A program made the position numbers and the translations under genes. A model generated the notes under the pieces. The model did not search any database. It was not told the DNA's origin and worked only from the letters and a program-made list of their open reading frames with translations. Shown one piece after another: positions 1 to 10,069 of a DNA stretch of 64,000 nucleotides (positions are counted from its first letter, which is position 1; each line of letters starts with the position of its first letter). This stretch comes from Natronobacillus azotifigens (GTDB lineage: Bacteria; Bacillota; Bacilli; Bacillales; Amphibacillaceae), in assembly GCF_026805325.1 (NCBI RefSeq), contig NZ_JAPRAT010000023.1:1-64000 (forward strand). The letters are read 5' to 3'.

Positions 1-63
1 TTCATTTTTTTCATGAGAGCTACAGCTTTGTGAAGCAACAAAATATTGATTAACTAATATTGT

Positions 64-138
64 TCCACAGTAGCTCAGTGGTAGAGCTATCGGCTGTTAA
101 CCGATCGGTCGTAGGTTCGAATCCTACCTGTGGAGCCA
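64..138 (+). tRNA. tRNA-Asn (GTT)
   Basis: Complete cloverleaf with acceptor TCCACAG pairing CTGTGGA, anticodon GTT in a 7-nt loop, T-arm GGTTCGAATCC and an encoded CCA end. First of nine tRNAs in one cluster, which in Bacillaceae usually follows an rRNA operon. Confidence 0.97.
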
Positions 139-142
139 TTTT

Positions 143-214
<72 letters not shown>

Positions 215-238
215 CTTAGAAATGATATTATTAAACAT

Positions 239-313
239 GGCCCGTTGGTCAAGCGGTTAAGACACCGCCCTTTCACGGCGGTAACACGGGTTCGAATCCC
301 GTACGGGTCACCA
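239..313 (+). tRNA. tRNA-Glu (TTC)
   Basis: Acceptor GGCCCGT pairs ACGGGTC; anticodon loop CTTTCAC gives TTC. CCA is encoded. Confidence 0.97.
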
Positions 314-316
314 TTT

Positions 317-392
317 GGAGGATTAGCTCAGCTGGGAGAGCACCTGCCTTACAAGCAGGGGGTCGCAGGTTCGAGCCCTGCATCCTCCACCA
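317..392 (+). tRNA. tRNA-Val (TAC)
   Basis: Acceptor GGAGGAT pairs ATCCTCC; anticodon loop CTTACAA gives TAC. CCA is encoded. Confidence 0.97.
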
Positions 393-395
393 TAC

Positions 396-471
<76 letters not shown>

Positions 472-479
472 TTTTTAAT

Positions 480-565
480 GGAGGGATAGCGAAGTTGGCC
501 AAACGCGGCGGACTGTAAATCCGCTCCCATCGGGTTCGTAGGTTCGAGTCCTACTCCCTCCACCA
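480..565 (+). tRNA. tRNA-Tyr (GTA)
   Basis: Acceptor GGAGGGA pairs TCCCTCC; anticodon loop CTGTAAA gives GTA. The long variable arm typical of bacterial class II tRNA-Tyr is present and CCA is encoded. Confidence 0.97.
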
Positions 566-619
566 TTTTATTTTTTATAGAAATACATTAAACAGTGTAT
601 ACATTCACTGTTATTTTAT

Positions 620-694
620 TGGGCTATAGCCAAGCGGTAAGGCAACGGTTTTTGGTACCGTCATGCGCTGGTTCGAATCCAGCTAGCCCAGCCA
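620..694 (+). tRNA. tRNA-Gln (TTG)
   Basis: Acceptor TGGGCTA pairs TAGCCCA; anticodon loop TTTTGGT gives TTG. CCA is encoded. Confidence 0.96.
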
Positions 695-699
695 TTTTC

Positions 700-772
700 G
701 AGCCATTAGCTCAGTTGGTAGAGCATCTGACTTTTAATCAGAGGGTCGAAGGTTCGAATCCTTCATGGCTCA
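700..772 (+). tRNA. tRNA-Lys (TTT)
   Basis: Acceptor GAGCCAT pairs ATGGCTC; anticodon loop CTTTTAA gives TTT. No CCA is encoded. Confidence 0.95.
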
Positions 773-821
773 TAAGCATATATTATTTTAGATGAACTTT
801 TAACTTTTGTTTATCTAATCT

Positions 822-897
822 GGGGCCTTAGCTCAGCTGGGAGAGCGCCTGCTTTGCACGCAGGAGGTCAGCGGTTCGATCCCGCTAGGCTCCACCA
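822..897 (+). tRNA. tRNA-Ala (TGC)
   Basis: Acceptor GGGGCCT pairs AGGCTCC with one G-U; anticodon loop TTTGCAC gives TGC. CCA is encoded. Last tRNA before the cluster terminator. Confidence 0.96.
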
Positions 898-911
898 TAC
901 ATATTTTAGTC

Positions 912-952
912 AAAAGGGTTGGACGTTATGATAATGTTCAGTCCTTTTTTTT
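912..952 (+). terminator. Terminator of tRNA cluster
   Basis: A 13-bp stem with G-U wobbles (left arm 912-924, right arm 936-949) runs into eight T residues. It closes the tRNA transcription unit. Confidence 0.8.
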
Positions 953-1472
953 GTAAAAAAGCAGAAAAAGTAGCCTTCTTTACCGAACGAGTAACTTGAT
1001 ACCACACCAACCGTCCGTGACAAAAACAACAAGATGATCAAAGTTTTTTAAATGGAAGTAGGCACTTCAAAGTCTTCAAGATCCTTTGGGAACCCTATCA
1101 GTGGGATGAGGTGAAGTTTGGGATTAGGCAATAAGCGGAGAACGAAATGATCCCTTGTGTTAAGAAAATGATTTATTGTGAAAAAATTATGGTTACACTG
1201 GAATTAAAATGGGGAAATAATAGTTAAGTTTCTATTAATAATCAGGTTGAATGTAAACAAAGAAGATACTCTTAGTTACCAGTAATGATAATACAACCTT
1301 GCTCCTACTAATTATAAGTATGCTACTGTTGCAGCAAGCATAAGCTTCACTATAGCTGCCTCTCGTAGTGTACATATTTTTTTCATCACGAAAATACTTG
1401 TCATAATAATTGTAAACATACGAAAAATAGGTGCAACACGATGTCCTTATGATAGGATGCGTTTCTAAATTA
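953..1472. other. Gene-poor intergenic stretch
   Basis: No coding region with a ribosome binding site is visible. It holds a degenerate copy of dispersed element A (1003-1120); the rest is AT-rich spacer between the tRNA cluster and the cdaA promoter. Confidence 0.6.
1003..1120 (+). repeat. Degenerate copy of dispersed element A
   Basis: Keeps CAACCGTCCGT near its start, a diverged middle (cacttcaaagtc), a block like cctttaggg, ATCAGTGGG and a final GAAGTTT. The order matches the intact copies near 42.0, 44.1 and 61.6 kb. Stems are eroded, so this looks like an old insertion. Confidence 0.5.
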
Positions 1473-1481
1473 TGTTATACT
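1473..1481 (+). promoter_or_regulatory. Extended -10 promoter candidate for cdaA
   Basis: TG-T-TATACT forms an extended -10 box about 60 nt upstream of the cdaA start. No good -35 is seen at the usual distance. Confidence 0.4.
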
Positions 1482-1542
1482 TATCAAAGTGATTACTCTA
1501 AATGATGGGAAGAATAATTCATGTGCAGAAGGAAGTGTAACC

Positions 1543-2367
1543 ATGCTTGGTGAGGGACTAAATTTTTATAATCTATTACGAATAGCCGTTGACATTACCC
1601 TTGTCTGGTATGTTTTTTATAAATTAATTATGCTCATTCGTGGTACAAAGGCTATTCAATTGTTAAAAGGTATTTTTGTCGTATTAATTATTTATTTAAT
1701 CAGTCATTTGTTAAACTTACAAACGGTTCAAGTGATGATTGAACAAGTAATTGTCTGGGGACCTTTAGCAATCATTATTTTATTTCAACCAGAATTGCGT
1801 CGTGCACTGGAACAAATTGGTCGAGGGAGCTTCTTTACTCGAAATAAAAAATCGAAAGAAGAAGTTTTGAATCAAGTCATTGACTCGATCGTGAAATCCT
1901 GTAATTACATGGGAAAACGACGAATTGGTGCATTAATCACCATTGAAAGAGACACAAATATGGGTGATTTTGTTGAGACTGGCATCCCAATTCATGGTCA
2001 ATTAACAACGCAATTATTAACAAATATTTTTGTTCCGAACACCCCACTTCATGATGGGGCAGTCATTATTAAAGAAAATGAAATTGTGGCAGCAGCTTGT
2101 TATTTGCCTTTATCTGAAAGTGCATTTATATCCAAGGAGCTAGGAACTAGACACCGTGCAGCAATGGGTATTAGTGAAGTAAGTGATGCAATAACGATAA
2201 TTGTCTCAGAAGAAACAGGTCAAATCTCATGTACACGTAGTGGAGAACTACATAGAGATTTGGATCAAGATAAATTAACTGACATGTTAAGAAACAATTT
2301 GGAAGCTAATTTTGTAAAGGCCCCGACGTTAAAGAATTGGAATTGGAGGGGGAAAAAAGATGAATGA
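1543..2367 (+). CDS. cdaA: Diadenylate cyclase CdaA
   Basis: Makes the second messenger c-di-AMP from two ATP at the membrane. Three N-terminal hydrophobic helices lie at about residues 10-85, followed by the DAC catalytic domain with the DGA motif at 171-173 and the RHR motif at 203-205, both intact. The ATG at 1543 is chosen over an in-frame GTG at 1489 because GGAAG sits 7 nt upstream and the 274-residue product matches the family length. It overlaps cdaR by 8 bp, so the two are translated together. In Bacillota CdaA is held in a complex with CdaR and GlmM, encoded next, and controls potassium and osmolyte transport. Confidence 0.96.
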   Translation: MLGEGLNFYNLLRIAVDITLVWYVFYKLIMLIRGTKAIQLLKGIFVVLIIYLISHLLNLQTVQVMIEQVIVWGPLAIIILFQPELRRALEQIGRGSFFTRNKKSKEEVLNQVIDSIVKSCNYMGKRRIGALITIERDTNMGDFVETGIPIHGQLTTQLLTNIFVPNTPLHDGAVIIKENEIVAAACYLPLSESAFISKELGTRHRAAMGISEVSDAITIIVSEETGQISCTRSGELHRDLDQDKLTDMLRNNLEANFVKAPTLKNWNWRGKKDE

Positions 2368-3601
2368 TTGGTTAAACAAGCCGTGGGTTATTCGGGGGAT
2401 CTCCTTAGTATTAGCGATTTTAACTTTTGCTCTTATTACATTTGACAATCAAGAAAGTCGTACTGCTGATGTTGGCTTTGATTCATTTTTTAGTAGTTCT
2501 CAAGAAACAGAAACGTTAGAAGATATACCGGTAAACATTCAAATTGATGAAGACAGTTACGTGGTAAGTGGTGTACCGGAAACCGTCTCGGTGACTCTAC
2601 AAGGAACAGTTAGTGTGGTTCAATCAACAGCAACACAACGTAATTTTGACGTATTTGTGGATTTAGAAGGGTTGGAGCCTGGTTCTCATCGCGTACCATT
2701 AGAATATGAGGGAATCTCCAACCGTCTATCTGTCTATATAGAACCTTCAGAAATTGATGTGGTCATTGAAGAAAGAGCAACCGCAGAATATGAGGTTCTT
2801 GTTGATTATACCAATGAAACACGTTTGGAATTAGGTTATGAATTAATCGATGCGACTGTATCACCAACAACTGTTGAAATTACTAGTTCAAGAAGTATGA
2901 TCGACCGAATTGCAATCGTGAAGGCATTTGTAGATGTGGATGGGATTGGAGAATCCATGGAAATAAGGGATGTACCAGTTCGTGTTTATGATAGTGAAGG
3001 AAATCAGTTAAACGTACGCGTCACCCCACAAACAGTCGATGTTGGTGTTAATGTAGCCAATCCAAGTAAAACCGTTCCGGTAACGATAGAGACTACTGGG
3101 GAGTTACCTGATGATTTGCGCCTATTGTCTATGGATTTAGAAACAGAAGAAGTGGAAATATTTGCTTCAGAAGCAGACTTGGATGAAATTACTGAGATAA
3201 GAACAGAGCCTATTAATTTATCAGAAATTAATGAGGATTCAACTATAGAAATTGGATTGGATTTACCAGATGCGGTTAGACTAGTATCAGAAGAGGTAAT
3301 AACTGTTAATGTTAGTGTTGAAGAGCTTACGGATCAGTCGTTTGAAGAGCTCCCTATTTCTATTGAAAATTTAGGGGGAGATTTAACCTATACGTTTATA
3401 AACCCTGAAGACGGGGAGCTTACCGTAACCATAACCGGATACCCATCTGATCTTGCTGAAATTGGTGCTTCTGATTTCCAGCTGTCTGTAGATCTTGCGG
3501 AGCTGGAAGACGGAGAACACCAAGTACCGGTTGAAGTGAGTGGACCAAATAACATCGAATACACATTAGAAATGGATAATGTAATCGTTCAGATTGAATA
3601 A
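2360..3601 (+). CDS. cdaR: CdaA regulator CdaR (YbbR-domain protein)
   Basis: Membrane-anchored regulator of the c-di-AMP cyclase. One N-terminal transmembrane helix (about residues 9-26) is followed by tandem YbbR domains that lie outside the membrane and run to the end; the repeated pattern of 'V.V......P..V.V' beta strands is visible at about 50-130, 130-215, 225-315 and 325-410. The start is inside the end of cdaA, preceded by GGAGGGGG, showing translational coupling. The protein is acidic. The assignment rests on domain pattern and gene order rather than on a catalytic motif. Confidence 0.93.
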   Translation: MNDWLNKPWVIRGISLVLAILTFALITFDNQESRTADVGFDSFFSSSQETETLEDIPVNIQIDEDSYVVSGVPETVSVTLQGTVSVVQSTATQRNFDVFVDLEGLEPGSHRVPLEYEGISNRLSVYIEPSEIDVVIEERATAEYEVLVDYTNETRLELGYELIDATVSPTTVEITSSRSMIDRIAIVKAFVDVDGIGESMEIRDVPVRVYDSEGNQLNVRVTPQTVDVGVNVANPSKTVPVTIETTGELPDDLRLLSMDLETEEVEIFASEADLDEITEIRTEPINLSEINEDSTIEIGLDLPDAVRLVSEEVITVNVSVEELTDQSFEELPISIENLGGDLTYTFINPEDGELTVTITGYPSDLAEIGASDFQLSVDLAELEDGEHQVPVEVSGPNNIEYTLEMDNVIVQIE

Positions 3602-3650
3602 TTGATATCAAGTGAAAATGTATAAATTAGGAATAAAGGAGAGGTACATT

Positions 3651-4997
3651 ATGGGTAAATATTTCGGAACAGATGGGGTAAGGGGAATTGCCAATGAGCA
3701 ATTGACACCAGAATTAGCATTTAAACTGGGCCGATGTGGAGGATATGTACTCACCAAAGATACTGACAAACCAAAAGTATTAATAGGTAAGGATACAAGA
3801 ATTTCCGGTACGATGTTAGAAGGAGCTCTTACTGCTGGTTTACTTTCTATTGGTGCGGAAGTGATGCGACTCGGAGTAATTTCAACACCTGGGGTAGCTT
3901 ATTTAACCAAAGCAATGGGGGCAGAGGCAGGCATTATGATCTCAGCTTCTCATAATCCAGTTGAAGACAATGGCATTAAGTTTTTTGGTGCGGATGGGTT
4001 TAAACTAACGGACGAGCAGGAAATAGAAATCGAAGCTTTGATCGATGCTGAAAAGGATGAATTGCCAAGACCCATTGCTGAAAACATTGGTCAGGTGAAT
4101 GATTATTTTGAAGGTGGACAAAAATATATTCAGTATTTAAAACAATCAGTAGATAACGATTTCGAGGGACTACATATAGCATTAGACTGCGCTAATGGTT
4201 CAACTTCATCATTAGCAAATCATTTGTTTGCTGATTTAGAAGCAGATATCTCAACGATTGGTGCTTCACCAGATGGATTGAATATTAATGATGGGGTTGG
4301 TTCTACACACCCGGAAACACTTCAAGCGTTTGTTATCGAAAAAGAAGCAGATCTTGGTTTAGCATTTGACGGAGATGGTGATCGACTCATCGCTGTCGAT
4401 GAAAAAGGTCAAATCGTTGATGGAGATCAAATCATGTACATCTGTGCAAAGTATCTAAATGAACGAGGCTTATTACGTCATGCAACGGTTGTATCAACTG
4501 TAATGAGTAACCTTGGTTTCTATAAAGCGATTGGAGAGCAAGAAATCAAGAGCAACAAGACGGATGTTGGTGATCGTTATGTCATGGAGGAAATGCGCAA
4601 AGGTGGCTATAACTTAGGTGGAGAGCAATCTGGGCATATCATTTTCTTAGATTATATTACAACCGGTGACGGGATGTTAAGTGCATTGCAGTTAGTGAAT
4701 GTAATGAAAGAAACAGGTAAAAAGCTTTCAGAACTAGCTGGAGAAATGGTGAAATTTCCACAAGTCTTGAAGAATGTAAAAGTGGTCGATAAGAACCAAG
4801 CGTTAGTCGATCCAAGAATTCAAGAAATTATTCATAAAGTAGAAGCAGAAATGGGTGACGAGGGTAGAGTGTTGGTGCGCCCATCAGGTACGGAATCGTT
4901 AGTGCGTGTTATGGTAGAAGCACCTACCATTGAACGTTGTAATGAAGCTGCCGATCAAGTAGTAGATGTCATTCAAGAATTGTTAGGTTTACAATAA
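3651..4997 (+). CDS. glmM: Phosphoglucosamine mutase GlmM
   Basis: Converts glucosamine-6-phosphate to glucosamine-1-phosphate for UDP-GlcNAc and cell-wall synthesis. The N-terminus has [12 protein letters not shown]; the phospho-serine loop ISASHNP places the active serine at residue 100; the metal loop DGDGDR covers about 240-245; the phosphate loop RPSGTES is near the C-terminus. The ATG at 3651 follows AAAGGAGAGG and gives the standard 448 residues; an in-frame GTG at 3612 lacks a proper site. It is the third gene of the cdaA-cdaR-glmM operon, and GlmM also inhibits CdaA in related species. Confidence 0.97.
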   Translation: MGKYFGTDGVRGIANEQLTPELAFKLGRCGGYVLTKDTDKPKVLIGKDTRISGTMLEGALTAGLLSIGAEVMRLGVISTPGVAYLTKAMGAEAGIMISASHNPVEDNGIKFFGADGFKLTDEQEIEIEALIDAEKDELPRPIAENIGQVNDYFEGGQKYIQYLKQSVDNDFEGLHIALDCANGSTSSLANHLFADLEADISTIGASPDGLNINDGVGSTHPETLQAFVIEKEADLGLAFDGDGDRLIAVDEKGQIVDGDQIMYICAKYLNERGLLRHATVVSTVMSNLGFYKAIGEQEIKSNKTDVGDRYVMEEMRKGGYNLGGEQSGHIIFLDYITTGDGMLSALQLVNVMKETGKKLSELAGEMVKFPQVLKNVKVVDKNQALVDPRIQEIIHKVEAEMGDEGRVLVRPSGTESLVRVMVEAPTIERCNEAADQVVDVIQELLGLQ

Positions 4998-4999
4998 AA

Positions 5000-5044
5000 A
5001 AAACAATGCCTCTTATTTTTTGGTGAAGAGGCGTTGTTTTTTTG
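5000..5044 (+). terminator. Terminator after glmM
   Basis: Stem AACAATGCCTCTT pairs AAGAGGCGTTGTT with a TTTTTTT tail, separating glmM from the glmS unit. Confidence 0.9.
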
Positions 5045-5214
5045 CACTGGATAAGTACTATTTACATAGAGTGTAGTAGTAATACTTTTTCGTTTTTTCA
5101 CAAAGAAAAAATGGTATTGCTAGCATGCAGGAATTCGGTTAAAATAAAAAGAGTCCTTGTCTTTTTGACACGGATGTATTTTGAGATAGAAAGGTGGGTT
5201 GAATGGTTGTTGAA

Positions 5215-5385
5215 CAAAAGCGCCTGAACTATTTTTTTGTTCGGAAATATAAAAAATAGTTGACGAGGAGGAGGAGTATCGAGGATTTCGGCGGATACCT
5301 CCCGGTTGCATACCTCCAACCGACACGTTGTTATTCGAAAATAAAGAGGCGACTCTTTACACAAGAATAAGAACATGGGGATAAA
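5215..5385 (+). ncRNA. glmS ribozyme
   Basis: Self-cleaving riboswitch that senses glucosamine-6-phosphate and lowers glmS mRNA. The cleavage site AAAA|GCGCC lies at 5219/5220. Conserved core pieces GACGAGG, GTATCGAGGATTTCGGCGG, TACCTCCCGGTTG and GAGGCGACTC are in the expected order, ending near a pseudoknot segment at about 5385. It lies about 90 nt upstream of glmS, the usual place in Bacillota. A further small GGGGC/GCCCC hairpin (about 5398-5416) follows. Confidence 0.96.
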
Positions 5386-5475
5386 AAAACACGAGATAGG
5401 GGCAACGTAACGCCCCTTGCAATAGAAGAAGGTTCGTTATCGTTTGCCTCTTTCTTTTAGGAGGAAACAACGAAA

Positions 5476-7278
5476 ATGTGTGGAATTGTTGGATATATTG
5501 GAAATAATGATACGAAAGATGTTTTATTGAATGGTCTGGAAAAATTAGAATATCGTGGTTATGACTCTGCAGGTATCGCTACGTTGAACCCAGAGGGTCT
5601 ACACTTGTTTAAAGTAAAAGGTCGTATTGCGGCGTTGCGAGATAAAGTGGATGTTACGGTTCAATCGACGATGGGTATCGGACATACGCGTTGGGCAACA
5701 CATGGTGAGCCTAGTGAAGATAATGCACACCCACACCAAAGTTCAACTGGTCGCTTTACGCTCGTGCATAATGGCGTGATTGAAAATTATTATGAGGTAA
5801 GAGAACAATATCTGACTGATGTTGAACTGAAAAGTGAAACAGATACAGAGATTGTTGTTCAGCTTATTGAAGTTTTATATGGTCAAACGAATGATGTGTT
5901 GGTTGCTTTTCGCCAAGCAATGTCAATCTTAAAAGGTTCTTATGCCATTGCATTAATTGACCAAGACAATCCAGATGCGATTTATGTTGCAAAAAATAAA
6001 AGTCCTCTTCTCGTTGGTCTAGGTGAAGGATTCAATTTGGTTGCAAGTGATGCAATGGCAACATTAAAAGAGACCGAAAAATATCTTGAGATTGAAGATA
6101 AAGAAGTAGTGATCGTAAAACGAGAAGCTGTCGAAATTCAGAAGTTGGATGGCACGATAGTAGATCGGAAACCATATGTTGCGGAAATTGATGCGGCCGA
6201 TACGGAAAAAGGCACATACGCACACTTTATGTTAAAAGAAATTGATGAGCAACCAATTGTTATGCGTAAGATCATTCAAAAGTATCAAGATGAGCATGGG
6301 GAAATTCAATTAGAAGATGACGTTCGCCAAGCAATGACTCAAGCGGATCGTATCTATATTATTGCAGCGGGAACAAGTTATCACGCTGGATTAGTAGGAA
6401 AACAATTCATTGAAAAACTAGCACAGGTTCCTGTGGAAGTTCATATTTCAAGCGAGTTTTCTTACAATATGCCGTTGTTGTCAGAAAAACCACTGTTCGT
6501 CTTTATTTCGCAAAGTGGTGAAACTGCAGACAGTCGTTCTGTGTTAGTAAAAACAAAAGCGCTTGGACATAAAGCGCTAACGATTACCAATGTACCGGGT
6601 TCTACCCTTTCTCGTGAAGCGGATTATACCTTGCATCTTCATGCAGGTCCCGAAATTGCCGTAGCTTCAACCAAAGCATACACGGCACAAATTGCTGTCT
6701 TAGCGCTCCTAGCGGTAGGTACAGCAAAAGCAAAATGTCTTCATTTGCATTTTGATCCATTAAAAGAATTAGCGATCGTTGCAAGTGCGATGGAATCTTT
6801 GACAGATCAAAAAGAAGCATTTGAACAATTGGCAAAAGATTTGTTTTCGACGACGCGAAATGCGTTCTTCATAGGACGTGGCAATGATTATTTTGTCGTG
6901 CAAGAAGCGGCATTAAAATTAAAAGAGATATCTTATATTCAGGCAGAAGGTTTTGCTGGTGGAGAATTGAAGCATGGTACGATCGCATTAATTGAAGATG
7001 ATACACCAGTTGTAGCTATCTCGACACAAGAAAACGTTAATTTATCCATCCGTGGGAACGTGCAAGAAGTTGTTGCGCGTGGTGCTAAAGCGGCGATCGT
7101 AAGTATGAAAGGTCTAGAAAAAGATAGTGATGCCTTCGTTTTACCAAAAGTGCATGAATTATTAACACCATTAGTGAGTGTGATTCCGATGCAATTACTC
7201 TCCTACTACGCAGCATTACACCGCGATTGTGACGTAGATAAACCACGTAACCTTGCGAAAAGTGTTACCGTGGAGTAG
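5476..7278 (+). CDS. glmS: Glucosamine-fructose-6-phosphate aminotransferase GlmS
   Basis: Makes glucosamine-6-phosphate from fructose-6-phosphate and glutamine, the first step to UDP-GlcNAc. The N-terminal glutaminase domain starts MCGIVGYIG, so Cys2 becomes the nucleophile after Met removal. Two SIS sugar-binding domains follow (about 285-420 and 450-590) with SQSGETADS and the C-terminal [12 protein letters not shown] signature. At 600 residues it has normal length. GGAGG lies 11 nt before the ATG. It is transcribed with the upstream ribozyme. Confidence 0.97.
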   Translation: MCGIVGYIGNNDTKDVLLNGLEKLEYRGYDSAGIATLNPEGLHLFKVKGRIAALRDKVDVTVQSTMGIGHTRWATHGEPSEDNAHPHQSSTGRFTLVHNGVIENYYEVREQYLTDVELKSETDTEIVVQLIEVLYGQTNDVLVAFRQAMSILKGSYAIALIDQDNPDAIYVAKNKSPLLVGLGEGFNLVASDAMATLKETEKYLEIEDKEVVIVKREAVEIQKLDGTIVDRKPYVAEIDAADTEKGTYAHFMLKEIDEQPIVMRKIIQKYQDEHGEIQLEDDVRQAMTQADRIYIIAAGTSYHAGLVGKQFIEKLAQVPVEVHISSEFSYNMPLLSEKPLFVFISQSGETADSRSVLVKTKALGHKALTITNVPGSTLSREADYTLHLHAGPEIAVASTKAYTAQIAVLALLAVGTAKAKCLHLHFDPLKELAIVASAMESLTDQKEAFEQLAKDLFSTTRNAFFIGRGNDYFVVQEAALKLKEISYIQAEGFAGGELKHGTIALIEDDTPVVAISTQENVNLSIRGNVQEVVARGAKAAIVSMKGLEKDSDAFVLPKVHELLTPLVSVIPMQLLSYYAALHRDCDVDKPRNLAKSVTVE

Positions 7279-7316
7279 GAACAAAGATACAATCACGTTA
7301 AATCAATCGAAACACA

Positions 7317-7352
7317 GGCTGGATCCAATACGGGTCCAGTCTTTTCTTTTTC
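7317..7352 (+). terminator. Terminator after glmS
   Basis: GGCTGGATCC pairs GGGTCCAGTC with wobbles and is followed by a T-rich run (ttttctttttctttt). Confidence 0.8.
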
Positions 7353-7770
7353 TTTTATTCAATCTACCTTCAATCCCAATAACAGAAGGAAGAACTTTTT
7401 AGCATAATGGAATGAAGAAAAAAGGCGAGATAAGAGGGGGCTAAGATCCACAAGGGTTTGACGGGCGTGAGGAAGGGCGAGAAGATGAAAATCAACTTTT
7501 TGGCAGGGGGATGCCAATCTCAATTTCAATCATAACTCAATACAGATCCAATCTTTTCTGTTTACACGAGTATCCTCCAAACCTTACTCTGTAAATGTTT
7601 GGGTTCATCTTGTTCTTTTTCAGTTGGTTTACAAATCACATTGAATCAGTGTTTTCCTCGCTTAGACCAGGAGGAAAACCTTCCGTTTTTTGTTCAATTT
7701 CCTTCCAGTGTGGATCGTAAATATTGTGGAGACATCTTTAACTACATAAAAAATGCGAAAATAGATTATA
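7353..7770. other. Intergenic stretch, nothing recognised
   Basis: No frame with protein-like composition plus a ribosome binding site is seen. Short open frames on both strands here overlap the neighbouring minus-strand gene or spacer. Confidence 0.5.
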
Positions 7771-8235
7771 TCAAATTCTTCGTATTGGAAAAAAGATATA
7801 CCCTTGTCCATTTTCAGGACAGATATAGTCATGAACTGCACCAGCAAGTTTGATATTGTTTTCTTTCAGGTACTCACTAACTTCACTGAACGTATTCTGA
7901 GATTCATTCTCGACATAAATGTACTCATACGATGGAATTGTCCACTTCACCCAACCTGGAGGTGGTTGAGAATTATCTACAGCCTCAATACCTGCAAGAT
8001 AAAGTCCGTCTTTAAAATGATTATCCCATGGATTGAATGAACGGGAGAAGTCGGACATGGCTCCCCATATTCCAATAAGGTTTCCATTCTCATCTTTCTT
8101 CGCTAATGGTACCACTTCTGCAAAATTAGCATTAGCATCATCCCACAATTTCTGTATAAAAGATTCACCATCATTGGTAGAGCCTTCTTTACCGATAACC
8201 GAAAAGGACTCTTTGATACACTTTTTTATTTCCAT
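7771..8235 (-). CDS. GyrI-like / effector-binding domain protein
   Basis: Small single-domain protein of 154 residues resembling the GyrI-like small-molecule binding domain (the AraC/MerR effector-binding fold). Features are a central WGAMSDFS segment, LYLAGIEAVD, the GWVKWTIPSYEYIYVE strand and a C-terminal FFPIRRI. Such stand-alone proteins bind hydrophobic ligands or hydrolyse them; the ligand is unknown. The ATG at 8235 follows GGGAGG by 7 nt; an upstream in-frame ATG at 8253 has no such site. It has no operon partner, the next gene upstream being the VOC protein on the same strand 179 bp away. Confidence 0.75.
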   Translation of the reverse strand: MEIKKCIKESFSVIGKEGSTNDGESFIQKLWDDANANFAEVVPLAKKDENGNLIGIWGAMSDFSRSFNPWDNHFKDGLYLAGIEAVDNSQPPPGWVKWTIPSYEYIYVENESQNTFSEVSEYLKENNIKLAGAVHDYICPENGQGYIFFPIRRI

Positions 8236-8361
8236 ATCATTACCTCCCGTCATTAATAAAGGCTTTATATCTACAGTTAATTTTACTTCTATAATAGGAT
8301 AATGTTATTGTGACCGTCAGTGCATTATTTCACATACTATAATTTAAGGCTTATTTTACTA

Positions 8362-8394
8362 ATAAAAAGGCTTTACTTCTATTAAAGTAAAGCC
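8362..8394 (-). terminator. Terminator of the VOC gene
   Basis: On the minus strand GGCTTTACTT pairs AAGTAAAGCC and is followed by TTTTTATT. It lies just after the stop codon of the 8414-8800 gene. Confidence 0.85.
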
Positions 8395-8413
8395 CTAATT
8401 TGATTATTAATTT

Positions 8414-8800
8414 TTAACAAAATATTTCATGGATATTTCCATCAGGATCTGCAAAAAAAGCGGTAGTCTGACCCCAAGGCATTTGGGCTGGTTCTTTAAT
8501 GGGAGTAGCCCCTTTTTCTATCATTTCTTTATAAGATTTCTCTACCTCTTCTGGCGTGTCACAAGGAAATGCTAACTCAAACGATTGTCCCTTTTTATCT
8601 TCTTTAAAAGAAGAATGACCTCCGGTTATATCAAACATTATTTGACGGGAACAAATTGAAAACCTAACTCCTTCACTTTCAAACTCTACATTATGTTCAG
8701 AATCATCTTCTGTATTAAATCCTATAACATCTTGATAGAATTTTTTCATTTTTAAAACATCATCTGTGAGTATTGTTACAAGGCTTATTTTAGATCTCAT
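8414..8800 (-). CDS. VOC-family (glyoxalase/dioxygenase-like) protein
   Basis: A 128-residue vicinal oxygen chelate protein with two beta-alpha-beta-beta-beta modules. The first module has VTILTDDVLKMKKFYQDVIGF. The second ends in GQTTAFFADPDGNIHEIF, where the Glu is the usual metal ligand; the position of the typical first His is taken by Thr10. VOC proteins include isomerases, dioxygenases and drug-binding proteins, so the substrate cannot be named. The ATG follows an AGGAG about 10 nt upstream. Confidence 0.85.
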   Translation of the reverse strand: MRSKISLVTILTDDVLKMKKFYQDVIGFNTEDDSEHNVEFESEGVRFSICSRQIMFDITGGHSSFKEDKKGQSFELAFPCDTPEEVEKSYKEMIEKGATPIKEPAQMPWGQTTAFFADPDGNIHEIFC

Positions 8801-9285
8801 TTAAATACAGCTCCTATTCATTTTATTTTTTTTGCCAATCATACAGTAACGTTTGTGCAATATGAATCCTAAGTAATATTGTATAATTATAACTTTAATT
8901 ACAAAACATTCTATTATTGATTATACAATATTTTCAGTTTTAATTTCCAGCAAACATGATCTCAGTTTAAAGAGTATGGAAAACTACGACGGTCTTTAAA
9001 TACACATCCCATAGTGATTCAGTCTTTTTTGTGTAGTAACTCATAAATCTTGTTTCCATTATTGCACCAGTTATTACTCGTCGTATCATTCTAAATGTTC
9101 CTCAATCTCTTTTCAGTGTGATACCTAACTGTAACCGCGAGTCTAAAATTAATAGATGTTGGTGTGTCAATAGTAGTCTGAACTTTTTTAAAAAACTAGC
9201 AAAACAATAATAATTAATTGGTTATTTATGTTATTGTATAGTTGTGTCAAAAATTTTCTTATGATGCGGAAGGAGGCGTTGTTTT
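8801..9285. other. Gene-poor stretch with element B edge
   Basis: AT-rich spacer. Positions 8978-9000 (ggaaaactacgacggtctttaaa) match the outer edge of dispersed element B seen near 54.18 and 61.43 kb. No coding region is supported. Confidence 0.5.
8978..9000 (+). repeat. Fragment of element B edge
   Basis: The 23-nt match GGAAAACTACG-CGGTCTTTAAA is shared with the outer edges of the B copies at 54.0 kb (reverse) and 61.4 kb. No B palindrome follows, so this is a solo end or remnant. Confidence 0.4.
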
Positions 9286-9336
9286 ATGAAAAAGACAATG
9301 ATACTTAGTGATGGGGTAACAATAAACTAAGGGTGA

Positions 9337-9567
9337 GTGTATCAATGCCCATGTAAACTACGTGATCCCAATATAGATGGTGTTTCACGGTTAAATGAAC
9401 TTGGTCATGTTTTTTGTGTGTTCGATCAGCAGGATTCAGGAAATATTAGCTTTGGTTTGGAAAAGGATAATAAAAGGTTTTTTGTTAAGTATGCAGGAGC
9501 AAAGCCTAGGGGTTTTTATGGTAATCAAAGTGATGCTGTTGCCCGATTGAAAGAAGCTATTCCAGTT
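9337..9567 (+). pseudogene. Ser/Thr protein kinase-like gene, N-terminal fragment
   Basis: The first about 76 codons match the start of a Bacillus eukaryotic-type protein kinase family: the stretch FDQQDSGNISFGLEKDNKRF is the nucleotide-binding strand pair and FFVKYAGAK contains the ATP lysine. The frame then changes without a stop into TnpB sequence (KKREYQVPKFKSKRHKQSYTTN), so the kinase is cut off by insertion or recombination. A 14-codon open frame with a strong GGAAGGAGG site lies just upstream at 9286-9330. A non-functional remnant is most likely. Confidence 0.7.
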
Positions 9568-10069
9568 TATAAAAAAAGGGAATACCAAGTTCCAAAGTTC
9601 AAAAGTAAACGACATAAGCAAAGCTATACGACGAATGTCGTGAACGGAAACATTCAACTGTTGGAGGGGCATATTAATCACCTAAATTAAGATTGGTCAA
9701 AATCAAACAACACCGAACCATCCCTTTAGACCATAAAATCAAATCTTGTACACTGTCTATGACTTCATCAGGAAAATATTATATTTCTATTCTGACAGAA
9801 TACGAGAAAGAAATTGAAAAAGTCGTTGGGTAAGATTTTGCGATGGATGGATTGTTTGTCACGAGTGAGGGTGAGAAAGCCAATTACCCTAAGTTTTATC
9901 GACAAATGCTTGAAAAATTAGCAAAGGAACAACGCAAACTATCTCGTAAGAAGAAAAGTTCTTCTGACTGGGATAAACAACGTATTCGAGTGGCTAAAAT
10001 TCAAGTAAAAGTCGTTAATCAACGCAAGAATTTCTTTCACCATAAATCAAAAGAAATGGTTATTAAATG
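9565..10069 (+). mobile_element. IS200/IS605-family TnpB remnant
   Basis: TnpB-like protein segments occur in order: FKSKRHKQSYTTNVVNGNIQ, then HRTIPLDHKIKSCTLS and YYISILTEYEKEIEKVVG in another frame, then DFAMDGLFVTSEGEKANYPK and the basic KLAKEQRKLSRKKKSSSDWD region after an in-frame stop near 9832. At least one frameshift, one stop and loss of the C-terminal zinc and RuvC III parts mark it as dead. No TnpA is nearby. It sits inside the kinase gene. Confidence 0.8.

Noticed and set aside
5042..5376. Short frames on both strands before glmS
   Set aside because: They cover the glmS ribozyme and leader, which explains the conservation there.
7599..8302. Plus-strand frames opposite the GyrI-like gene
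   Set aside because: Antisense shadows; the minus-strand frame has the ribosome binding site and the protein-like sequence.
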